A DNA stretch of 64,000 nt from Ottelia alismoides (lineage: Eukaryota; Streptophyta; Magnoliopsida; Alismatales; Hydrocharitaceae), in the NCBI GenBank assembly GCA_037367405.1, contig JAZKJV010002315.1, positions 520,703-584,702 on the forward strand, read 5' to 3'. Positions 10,563 through 20,896 of the stretch are shown in pieces. The number at the start of each line of letters is the position of its first letter. Within the stretch, counting starts at the first letter, position 1. Both the position numbers and the translations under genes were made by a program. Under the pieces are notes generated by a model. It saw only the letters and a program-made list of their open reading frames with translations. It did no database searches and was not told where the DNA came from.

Positions 10563-12576
10563 AGAGGGCTTATGAGTCATGTGCCCATTTGGGTTTTGGT
10601 GAGCACCAAACGTGGGCTCACGACGTGTATGTGTTGGTTCTATTTGGAAAGGGACGATTTTGGCAATAGCAATGCGCTTTGCATTATTAACATAATAGGA
10701 ATTCGAGTTAAATCATTCCCTTAAAAATAGGTGGTCGGTTTTAGTAAGATAAAAAAATACACATTTAAATTATTGCTGGCATACAGTCTATTTATGGAAT
10801 GATCATTACACGTATAGATTAGAAAAGATAAATTGCTGATTATAATTATTGATTACGTCAGTTACTAATGTCCATAAAAAAATTTATTTGAGACTGTATA
10901 TATATTACTTGAGTACTATCTCTAAATTACTAAATTCTGTTCAAAATAATAACACATATGAAAATTACTGACCATTTGTTATGATTTTACTGACTTCACA
11001 ACAAACACTTACTTGACCAGCGTATTCATATTACTGAAATATGTACCATATAATAAAAAGAATGTAAATTACTAACCGTTGTTTAAAAATTACCGATCTC
11101 GCAACAACTATTTACTTGACTGTTGTATATATGTTACTGATCACGTGATTTTTTATACTTATTCCGACTTACTTATTCCATTACCTTCTTTTACCTACAA
11201 TTTATTACATGTTACTGATACTTCTATATATCTTACTTGTTTTATTCTTTGTTTTGATTATTATCGAATCACACCTTCTTTACTTATGTAGCCTATTTAA
11301 TTACTTGTAATACGTCAAATGTTACTGGAAGTCACACATATATTACTTAATTATTGTTATATGGTGAACATCCAAATTTCAATTGTTGTCTTCTAGTCCA
11401 TTTAGATGATGTTGTTTTGATCTCGCTCCTCGGCATAACAACGGCTTCTTCAAGACACCAAATTGTTGCATTGTTCTACAAGAAACAATAAGTTAATTGA
11501 CCATTTGAAAAAATAAAATATCAAGAAATTGAAAAAGAATACATATTACTTACAAATTTCAAGTAACGTTTTAGGAAGATATTTACTTCAGTACTATTTT
11601 ATATCCGTGAATAGTAAGAAATATAAAGAAAAGTAACTCAACAACAATGACAAGTAACTTGTAATGCATTGTTAGTAACGTTTGTTATATGACAAGAATC
11701 AGTAACTTTTACTTCTATATCAGTAATAATAGCAAAGGACAAGTAATTGTTTAAATTATTCAAGTAATTTGTATAATTTTCATCAGTTTTAACGAGTATA
11801 AAAGAAGTAACTCAGTATATCTTCAAAGCAACACACGAAAAAGTAACAATTCTGTTAGCATTAGTAACATAAAGTATCTTATAAGTAAATTAAGTAAATA
11901 CATCAGTAACTCAGCATATCTTCAAAGTAACGTATTAAAAGTAACAATTATGTTAGCAATAGTAACATAAAATATCTTATAAGTAAATTAAGTAAATACA
12001 TCAGTAACTCAGTATATTTTTCAAACGCATGAAAAATAACAACTGTGTTTACTGTAACTTTTTAAAATCAAAATGCATTCGATAAAAAATCAATTATTAC
12101 TACAGATCATGTATTAAAATGAATAAAAATTGATATTATGAACACCACTTTCTCATATTTCAATCACACTTCTCGAAAAAAATATTGCTTACGATAAAAA
12201 AATATGAAATTTTATAAGTGATCAAACATGAAATCATGAAACGATGAAATAGAACAAAAATATCGTTAAAACAACGAAATTATGATAGAAATAAGCGATC
12301 AAATCATGAAACGAATCAAATACCTCTCTTCTTGCGTTGAAACGAAAAAAGTACCTTGTGTTGGAATGAATCGATAGTTTTAGCAATCATATACGTGTGC
12401 CTTGCACTTTCTAAAAACGTAAAGCTATTTTTAGAAAAGTTTTATTTTCCGATTTTGTTTTATTTCCATACGAAATTAGTTCCTATTTTTTTGGGATTGA
12501 ATCCTATAGATGGACGGCTACAATTAGGTGCTCAAAAAAACCCAAATGGGCACAGGGCTCTCTGGATAAATTCCCT
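10563..12576. mobile_element. AT-rich element with ~45-bp terminal inverted repeats
   Basis: Outer sequences are inverted copies. The left end has TGTGCCCATTTGGGTTTTGG then TGAGCACC (10580-10607); the right end has GGTGCTC, seven A's and CCCAAATGGGCACA (12527-12554). They match over ~30 bases and more weakly to GAGGGC/TTCCC ends. Runs of ATATATATA flank both ends and might be a 9-bp duplication as in Mutator-like elements, but such runs are common here. The 2-kb interior has no transposase. TTACT motifs crowd the left half and AGTAA motifs the right half, so the interior is roughly mirror-like. Probably a non-autonomous DNA transposon. Confidence 0.6.
11806..12050 (+). repeat. Tandem repeat, ~98-bp unit, 2.5 copies
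   Basis: AGTAACTCAG(T/C)ATATCTTC starts at 11806, 11905 and 12003. The first two copies share most bases, including TTAGCA-TAGTAACATAAA and a TTATAAGTAAATTAAGTAAA block; the third decays after ~50 bases. It lies in the right half of the AT-rich inverted-repeat element. Confidence 0.85.
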
Positions 12577-14195
12577 ATATATATATGTACTTATATATTA
12601 TATTTGACAATGTTATGTGTAAATATGATATATAATGAGATATGTATATTATAATACACATATACATATAAGAAAAGAAGAGTCGTCATTCATCATTTAA
12701 AACTTAAATTTCGCCCTTTTCGAGAGGTGTAAGGGAGAGAACCACAACATGAAAGTACCAACCATTAGACTACATGCTCGACATGGATAAATGCCTTAAC
12801 AAAAGTAAGAAAAAACACATTGAAGAGACTAATCTATCAACGGATGCAAGATCATGTAGTTCACAAAAAAGATAGCAGCCAGCTGAGATGTATGGATCTC
12901 AAACTCTTAGTTCGGCATCGAAGAAGTGGGTGTGCTTGTGATGGTTGATTATGCAGCATAAAGGAGAAAATGTAATGAGTAGTAATTTATGAAGATAAAG
13001 ATTAACAACAATGAAATCAAAGGAAGTTGTTGATTTCAAGTATCAAGGATGGAATGCTAAATTCCACATTTGAGAAGTTATATCTTTCTTTCCTAATCAC
13101 CCACCAAGAAGCAATAAACTTTTACTTTGTTTATCCAATGTCGAGAATCTTTATCCATGTCATCATGGATCCGAAAGTAGTGTAGATGGTTTTGCTCAAC
13201 CATTGGCAAGGCAAGTAACTTAAAAATACAAGTTGTGAAGTTTCACTTGAAGGTAATATGGTCCCAAGATTCAGAAGCATTTTTTACATAGAATGCACTA
13301 GTTAAGGAGTATGGTGCAACGTCTTGGGCTCTAGACCTAGTCCATTATCGAGGATTACTCGCCTACACATCTTATTGGTCTTGGACCCAGATGAATCCAT
13401 AATTCATCTTCTTTATTCTTTTATTTTAGCCATTTGTGTGAATGTTATAAAGCATTTCACTAAACTTCGTAATAAAGGCCAAGTAATTAAAGTTATTCTA
13501 TTTCAAGTGACCTATATCAATTATTTGGAACCCTAAATTTAGTGATAGACACTATCCAAGTATCTAATTTGTTAGATAATATGGTCAAAGTGTCGGAAAT
13601 GAATTCTTCATGGAGGGATTCCCATTGAAAGGATTTAACCTAAGAGGGTGAACAAACCTTTTGTTGATGATTTTCCATACCACATAATCATGAGTTTTGA
13701 AATTTGAGTTAAGTGGTATGGGGTTTCCATGAAAAGAAGAGGAGGAAATTAGGGTATAAATAGGAATTTGGGTATAATTAACCTATTTTTATTTGCAAAG
13801 TTGTTTGCATAATTGTATTATTTTATGTGATCATATATGAGTGTGTTTAGGAATTTGAGTTAAAATTTAATTATAATGTAGATTAATTGTGAACTCATCA
13901 AATATATAAATAAATGATTTTGAAACTTTTGCCAGCATGAGCTTCTACAAATAAATGTATGTCCCTATGTTTTTTGCAGTAAGATTTGTGTTGTCACCTT
14001 CTTGGGCCATTAATAGGTATGCCCCTTGAGTCATTCATCATCCAGTCCCCTCCTAAACAGATGTTTACTTGTTGACACACACATAATTGGCATATAAAGG
14101 GAGGGACAAACATGTAATCATATATTGTCATCTTCCTATTTTTTTCCTCCAAACCTCTGCTCTGAGTACCTCCTCTGTCCTCATCATCCTCTTCC
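12577..14195. other. Gene-free, mostly AT-rich intergenic DNA
   Basis: No coding frame, RNA gene or element boundary is recognised, apart from the short LTR-start remnant near 13389. Frames here are short and without domain features. Confidence 0.4.
13389..13440 (+). repeat. Remnant of an Athila-type LTR start
   Basis: GATGAATCC then ATTCATCTTC and TTTATTCTTTTATTTTAGCC closely match the first ~45 bases of the Athila LTRs in this window (26279, 49929), including the terminal palindrome. Similarity fades after ~60 bases, so this is a small scar of an older insertion. Confidence 0.55.
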
Positions 14196-14402
14196 TGTAA
14201 CGTCCCAGGCTTAGGTCCCCGATTCGTTATCGAGGAAAACTGACCCTGACAACTTGTTGGGTTCAGGTCCAAATGGACCCGTTAACAACCACCCAAAATG
14301 CTTAAGCTCAAGTTGTTAAGTAGTAATCCCCACCACTTATATACCACACTCACTCTTTGTGAGTTTTAGGTATGGCACTATGTTTGGGTTTGGGGTGTTA
14401 CA
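14196..14402. mobile_element. Small solo LTR or TRIM-like element, 207 bp
   Basis: The segment starts TGTAACGTCCCAGG and ends TTTGGGGTGTTACA, so the ends are inverted copies with TG...CA. Flanks are CTTCC (14191-14195) and CTCCC (14403-14407), a 5-bp duplication with one mismatch. The size and ends fit the LTR of a terminal-repeat-in-miniature retrotransposon. The 5S-like block of Cassandra elements is not seen. No strand is assigned. Confidence 0.6.
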
Positions 14403-15365
14403 CTCCCCCCCCCCCCCCCCAACCGCATCCCTAACCACTTTGTCATTGATCCCCTCTCATTAACCCATTCCTTCTCCGTCTCCTATAGCACCCTAATACC
14501 GACCTCCCTCCACCCAAACTTCCTTGCTCTCTGAGACCCCTCCCCTTCCTGAACCCAACTCTCGTCTAATCCCCTCCTCTCCCTATCTAGTGAAATCCTC
14601 AGATCCAATCCCAATCACCATTAGTCCTCTAGCTTTCTGTCGATCACCATCTTTATGTGGAGAGGTCAAGATCATGAGTAATGTCAAGGCATAGGAAGCA
14701 TCTACGAGGACACTGGGACAACATCAAGATCACATTGGCCGGAGCAGAGGATGGTTGCTACTACGAGGATTGAGAGGGAGGTGGTACGTGACCAAAATTA
14801 CAAGGGCATAATTATAATAAGATCTTTGTTAATCAAACCTTAAATTGTGTAAACAATGGTTCACTTTATTGTCCAAACTAGCTGAGGGGCACAATTATTA
14901 GCGATGCATATTCTCAAAGGGTGCAAGTGCAAGGGCAAAAAAAAGTTAGGGGTATAATTGTATTTTCATAAACTCAGAGGGGGCATAAGTGAAAAAATTG
15001 CATAAATATACAACTTAGAAAAATATTCATATTATTTTAATGACATAATACTCATCTAAATAAGGTTTTGTATGTAATAAAGTAATTTTCTAGGAGCTTC
15101 TACGTAAAATTTTCATAGATTGAACTATATTTGAATTATAAGAAATTTACAGGATCCTCTACATTAAAGTTCTCTCAATACGAAGATGCTTTTGGTTGCA
15201 TCTGCTATGTAAAATTCCCTTAAATAATAGTACTTAGATGAGACATAATTGACTTTGATAAATAAAGAGCTTTTCAAAGAAGAATCAATGATGGGATCCG
15301 CACTTGCTACTTAATCTTTGAAGAACAAAAAATATATATTATAACGATGATGATTAATCATATGA
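14403..15365. other. Intergenic DNA with a poly-C run
   Basis: A C-rich run (about 14405-14421) is followed by pyrimidine-rich then AT-rich DNA. I see no gene, repeat unit or element end in it. Confidence 0.4.
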
Positions 15366-15511
15366 GAGCCAAAAACTGTGAGAGAATGAGAGTAGTGAAC
15401 CTGGACTATTAGATTTTGCTCATTACACGATGATTGATTGGAGGTGGAAAGAGATGAGTGGAATCTAATAATCCAGACTCACTGCTTTCATTCTCTCACA
15501 GTTTTTGACTC
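15366..15511. mobile_element. Hairpin MITE, 146 bp
   Basis: Arms of ~57 bases are inverted copies: GAGCCAAAAACTGTGAGAGA at the left, and TCTCTCACAGTTTTTGACTC at the right. The inner parts (GACTATTAGATT and AATCTAATAATCC) also pair. The loop is about 30 bases. It is non-coding. A clear target duplication is not visible, so it may equally be a small inverted repeat of other origin. Confidence 0.65.
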
Positions 15512-16466
15512 TTACGAGATCAACCCTTTGGAATGATAAAGTAATCCGTCAAGGGATTACCCTGCAATTACAATCTAATATCCCATTCTAGATGGATAAG
15601 TGCTTTAATAATATATGGTTGCTAGAGATTTTAATATGCCTATATCATCGATGCACTCCTCGATCTTAGCCATCGCCAATGTTATCTCCTCCAAAGCTAA
15701 GGTCGAACCCAAGCTTGATATCATCATTGTTTGGGCTCTCCATAAGTTTGTTCCACAAAAATATGATCTATGGTTGCGTTCAGTGGAGGGATAAAGAGTA
15801 AGGTGCGGGAATCCAAACTTTACTTGATGGAAAAACAAAGCAACTCTTGTAGCTGTAGCTCTAAGGATAACTTAATTTAGTACAAATTTCTTCCAACCAG
15901 TGTCGACAAAAGCAAAGTTGATATAAATTGCAAGCGATAGATAAAACCTGCGATCATATAATATAACTTGAGAAAAAGGAATGCCACTTTCATTTCGGAC
16001 TAAGATCAAATGGTCATTCATGGCAAACAGGGCGACATTGCTTAATTTAAAAAAGATTACCAATAGATAAAAAGAGATTGACGGCACAACTTATTGCCCA
16101 TCTCCCATCAGTCTCTATGTAATGACACAGTAGTTATAAGCATGCGTAAACAAAACAAAGCTCAAAAATTAAATCACGCCGGTTTAAATTCATCGGCAGC
16201 CCAAGTAATTACTAGGTAGAGTGGGTAAAGTTGGTGAATGGATGTAAATTACGTTCAAATAACCTTTTCTCCTCATGATGTCTATCTTCAAGAATTCTGA
16301 TTTTTTTACAGATATGAATATGATACAGCTATTATTTCCATTTTTCAAGGATATAAATAAGGATAAAGGGAGATGGTGCTATTTTGAATATAACTTCTTT
16401 AATATTGATTAGTTCGATAACTTGAGGTGATGGTATAAATTAGATTTAGTATTGAAACCTTAAGGG
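15512..16466. other. Gene-free AT-rich DNA
   Basis: Short frames only, with no recognisable domain, RNA gene or element end. Confidence 0.35.
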
Positions 16467-17040
16467 TGCGTTCGATTTGGGAATAAGATGGAATAAAGGT
16501 GAGGAATAAGTTGGAATAAGATATTATTCATGTTCGGCTGGAAGGATAAAAATAACGTGGCATAAGAGTATTTAAGGTGGAATAAAGGCAAGAATAAGAG
16601 TTGAATAGGATGAAATAAGGGTGAGGGTAATAGCTGTACGAGGAAGGAGGGAAGAATAACACCCTTATTCCTTGGGACTGTTATCTTAAGGGCATGTTTG
16701 GTAGGGAGACATGGATCGGAATATGCTCTTATTCCTGTCTTCTCTTATTCCTCCTTATCCACTCTCTTATTCCCCTCTTCCTTTATTCCTCCTTATCCAC
16801 TCTCTTATTCCCCTCTTCCCTTATTCCTCATTATTCACTCTTTTATTCACCTTCCTTGCTTCCATTTTTCCTTCTTATCCACTAACACATTATTCCTTAC
16901 CCTTATGTGCAACGGAACATAGAACAACACTTACCTGCCTTCATTATATCTTATTCCATTTATTCTTATCCTTCCAGCTGAACAAGAATAATGCTTATTA
17001 TAACTCATTCATATACCTCATTTAATATTGTATCATCAAA
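16467..17040. mobile_element. MITE-like region with GGGTGCGTT/GGGCATGTT ends and inverted arms
   Basis: GGGTGCGTTCGATTTGGG at 16467 and GGGCATGTTTGGTAGGGA at 16691 resemble the terminal motifs of common plant MITEs. TATTATTCATGTTCGGCTGG at 16521 pairs with CCAGCTGAACAAGAATAATG near 16974, giving an inverted repeat of ~35 bases. The sequence between them is full of GGAATAAG (left) and CTTATTCC (right) motifs. It may be two nested or adjacent MITEs. No coding content. Confidence 0.45.
16749..16850 (+). repeat. 38-bp tandem repeat, ~2.6 copies
   Basis: TCCTCCTTATCCACTCTCTT starts at 16749 and 16787; a diverged copy starts at 16825 (TCCTCATTATTCACTCTTTT). The unit is pyrimidine-rich. The overlapping hydrophobic reading frames are a by-product of the repeat. 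Confidence 0.85.
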
Positions 17041-18023
17041 AATTGGGTTGTTAAGTAAATTTTCATCATATGATAAGGGATTGAAATCGAGTGCTGCTTT
17101 GAGTAAGGAAATATTAATGACTCAATCAGTCCCATCATATCAAATATTATAATAATATTAAAGAAAACAATTTTAAATAATAAATTATTTAATAATATCT
17201 GTAAGAGTACGACTTAGGTATGGAAATTATTTTTGAAATTAGTACGAATTGGGGGGAGTGAATGGAAGTAATTTTAATGTTTATATCGGTGTTGAAAGTG
17301 ATTGATATCCAAATAATTATTGATTGACAATTGATGTACTAGATTTGATTAGAACGTGATGATATATAGGTGAATGGATGCTTAACGTATCCTTATATGG
17401 GACGTGTTCCTTTGATTGTAAAGTAGTTCATACCCGTGCTTTGCACGGGAAAAATTCAAAAAATTTTACTTATGATTACATATTTGTATAAAGTCATGAT
17501 CGTAAGAAATTGAAATTGAACATGTATGCAATATATGATAATTAGATGGTTTGAATTTCAACTTCAAGTAACGACGATCAGATAAAATTTTGAAAAGTAA
17601 TAACAAATAATCATTGTTATATGTACCCTAGCTAACAGTATAACAACGGACAAGGCATTCAATGCTAATTTCAAGTATATTTTTTTTGAAATGAATAATA
17701 TTTTCAGAGTATATTTAACAACCAATGATATATTAAAGAATTAGAAAAAATCATCATTACTGACACATTTTGTTGGATGTGGAAATTTAAAGGAAAAATG
17801 GAGTAAATATTTATAAATTAAACATGCATAGATACTTCGGCCTTTTCTTGGAATAGAGTTGTTGCATCTGGATTTTTATTATTTATTATCGAAACACAAT
17901 AAATTACATATCATTTTACTTGCATAAGAAATAAAATTTCTAAGTTACAATAATCAACCATATATGGTATGGAAATTAAACACAATTAAGACATCGTGAT
18001 CTTGCATATTAGCTAATTAACAT
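17041..18023. other. AT-rich intergenic DNA with a CCCGTGC palindrome
   Basis: No gene is seen. At 17433-17449 a perfect 7-bp inverted pair CCCGTGC-TTT-GCACGGG stands out; such motifs often mark ends of plant MITEs or other repeats. No partner end was found. Confidence 0.4.
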
Positions 18024-18320
18024 TTAGATCCCCGCTACAAAGGGCGCACCGGTTCCAGAAGATATGAGTTGCTAGAGATGAGGCTGCATACAGTGAACTC
18101 ATCGGCCTTGGCGATGTTGATCTCACCCATGCAGCCCTTACATTTGACCCTCTCATCGGTGCATGGAATCGACATCGGTGTTTGCGTACTTGGCATAGTA
18201 TAACATCTCCAACGCGACGGTATTGGTCCTGCTCAAGCCACCCAATCGGGTCCATGAGATTGTCGATGTGGGTCTTCGTGACCATTGCCTGGAGTACTGC
18301 TTCCAGGGTCATCCTAGATA
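18024..18320 (-). pseudogene. Pectinesterase C-terminal pseudogene fragment
   Basis: Read on the minus strand in shifting frames, the segment follows the C-terminal third of plant pectin methylesterases (PF01095), which de-esterify cell-wall pectin. Landmarks in order: YLG-stop-PWKQYSR at 18320-18288, where the conserved YLGRPWK has Arg changed to a TGA stop; HIDNLMDPIGWLE at about 18270-18230 (family IDPAGW); YAKYANTDVDS near 18195 (family YAEYANTGPGS); and finally GTGAPFVAGI-stop at 18056-18024 (family TGVPFVxGL end). At least two frameshifts and one stop are present and the N-terminal two thirds are missing, so it is dead. Confidence 0.85.
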
Positions 18321-20352
18321 CGATTTCATTGACCCAAAGAGGCTAGAGGCGGAGGTAGGGCCAACTCTTTGAGGGTGTTGCAGCGGAGCAGAAGATGAAG
18401 AGGTAGCCATGGTGGATAGGGCAGTAATGGTGGAGAGAGAGTACGTTGAGGCATGAGAGTCAACCTTTTAAGACCGCTGTGACAGAGCTCTCTCCTATCC
18501 AACCAGATCAACACCGTTAGGGGCACATTTCAGACATTCCAGGCACTGCTCAGTGGTCACTCTTTAGCTACATTAGGTGGCTCAGTGGTGAACTGTGGCA
18601 TGATCATGGCATTGCCAGCGAATAGAGAAGATGTATACAGAGCTTCCACACATGGGATTCTAAGATCAATCTAAGGTTGCAATTTAATACATGTCCTGCA
18701 AATGATTATGTATATAACATACCCAATAACAACAACCATGAGCATGCATCTAATAGATGGCAAGAGTATAAGGAAGGTAAATAATAACGATCAAAAGAAA
18801 GGCACCTGACTATAGTTCAAACGATGAAGCAAACGAAACAACCGACAAAGAAACATAGCAAAATAACTTGGTTGGAAAACTTGGACATAAATTACGGAAA
18901 TCAAAGTAGACAGAAAATAATATGCAAGTGAAACAATAAGCCTGAGCTTCTCTTTCTCCTTGACAAACTTAGCAAAAAGAACAATCAAAGTAATTGAGAA
19001 AAGCTTCCTTTGCAGAAAAAAGGGCATAAGAGTTTGCTTTCTCTCAAGACTGGAGAACTATATTATTTTTTAAAATAGCAACTATATATTATGATAAAAT
19101 TATCGTGCAGCTTGAGAATATGGCCTTTTAGCAAATATGGCAGTTCACTGGCAAGTTTAGGTTACATTCTCCTTCCCCAAATACAACATAGGCATTGATT
19201 TGGTTGTAATGCTGATAGATTGCAGTTACGTAGGTGAATTCGGGGGATGGAGATTGTTTTTTAAGAATAGGAAATGGGATCGGTTCTTCTGATTATCAAC
19301 ATGTTATTTTAACATTACAATCAACAAATTTTCTAGAAGAGCTTATTGGACTGATATTGAAAGAATCCACATAACTGCGTGAGCAAATAATGAGTGTACA
19401 TGATTAATTGTACAATATCCCATGCTGAAAGAAACATTACTAATATTGAAATCCTTTAAAATGTAGTCTTACATGGAATAACCATGAACCATCAAGTAAA
19501 GCTTAATAGATTTTTCTACAACTAATAGTATTTAAAATGTTCCAATTAATATATCATAAGAACAAAAGACTACATGTCGTGTTTTATATTTAGAAGTGAA
19601 ATTGTACACGTCTGTGCAATGTTGCAGCGTTATTGGTGTCGCCGAAATCGACATAACATGGATCCAACAGCTGATGAGGCATGCATAACCTAGAAATCAT
19701 CATAAAAAAAACTAAAAATTATAAGAAGTAACCGCATGCCAACCTCTGCGGGTTCAAGTGGTTCCCGTCGGTAGGGGAGGTGGAAAGTTGCAGTAGAGAG
19801 TGGTTGGCGGAGCCTCGGAGGGGCAAAAGGGAAGGCTGTGAGGGGCTACGAACCTAGACGGGGTCAACGGAGAAGGGGATTAGGGAGAATGACGATCTCC
19901 ATCAGCCTTGGGATTTAGATTGGAAGTGGGGTTTTCTGTGAAAGAGAACTGGGAGGAGATGGTGGCGGTGGGAGGGGAGGCTGAGGGGCACAGTAGACGA
20001 CGCACGATGGCAGAGGAAAGTGGGGAGAGGACATATGTTGGGGTAGCAAACCCTGTAAGGACTCAGAAGTCATCGAAATATAAAGGTCAGGGCAAACCAA
20101 GAATGTGAGGGTCGAAAATTAATGCCTTGGTCGGTGGCCCCCCTACTTAAAAGATGTTATAGATAGATTGGTAGCGTGTAAGCTTTTCTTGCGGGATAAG
20201 TTGATGGATAAATTGTTTGTTTCATTTATGCTATGTTCCGAATAGCTCGAGAATAAGGATGTTATTTTCCTCCCGTCCATTTCTCAAGTTATATGTCTCT
20301 CTGGCAGAATAGGGCAGAATATGGCAGATGGCTTATTATTCCCCATCCTTAA
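18321..20352. other. Gene-free DNA left of the retrotransposon stack
   Basis: No full gene is seen. Bases 18330-18540 and 19740-20110 are GC-richer than the surroundings and carry short frames without domains. 19080-19740 is AT-rich. The motif ATAAGTTGATGGATAAATTG near 20198 loosely resembles the ATAAG-rich MITE at 16467. Confidence 0.35.
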
Positions 20353-20896
20353 CAGGTATTTTGTAAAGCCTTAAACTGGACACTTCTCGGATCCTACATC
20401 ATAAAATCCGGCTCGTCAAGAGAAAACCACGGAATTTGTTTGATGTGAACCGAACTTCATTTCGAATTATTATGATTTTTGGAAGAAAGAGAAGTAAGGA
20501 GATTTAAGATGTCATTAACCCTTAATGATCATCATTAAGACTACTTAATCGTAATTAAAGAAGCTAATGACAGATTGATGGTTACTAATGACCATTACCG
20601 AATACTAATCGGAGGTCAGCAAAAGTTAAGCATGTCACGAAAGTTAAATGATTAGTGAATGATTAGCGCTAATTAAGCATCATAAACAGATCTAGAAGCT
20701 TCTGGAAAGTTCTAATTCAAGCCTTAAGTTTCAAATAAATTTTGACCAAAATCATGGGCCACTAACCGTAGGTAAAGGTCAAACCATGGTTTACTAACCA
20801 CGGTTAGCAGTTTTTTGAAGCCTAATAGCCTCTCCTACCCATTCATTCTCTACGATTTCCACTATCACCACTACCCATATGGCTACGGTTGAGAGG
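20353..20896 (+). mobile_element. Left part of a Del/Tekay-type LTR
   Basis: A TGTAAAGCC at 20353 is a plausible LTR start. The following ~540 bases are non-coding. They are cut by the Athila-like insertion at 20896/20897, and the sequence resumes after the duplicated AGAGG at 54309. The right part leads to a tRNA-iMet-type primer site and decayed Del/Tekay pol, which is why I assign it to that lineage. The exact LTR start is uncertain. Confidence 0.5.

Noticed and set aside
12690..12790. Possible tRNA gene around AACCATTAGACTACATGCT
   Set aside because: No acceptor stem pairing or TPsiC-loop motif could be found.
14196..14402. Cassandra TRIM with a 5S rRNA-derived block
   Set aside because: Ends are similar, but the 5S-like internal control region is not present.
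16694..17025. Apparent multi-pass membrane protein (Ser/Leu/Tyr/Phe-rich)
   Set aside because: Produced by the pyrimidine-rich 38-bp tandem repeat; all three frames are open.
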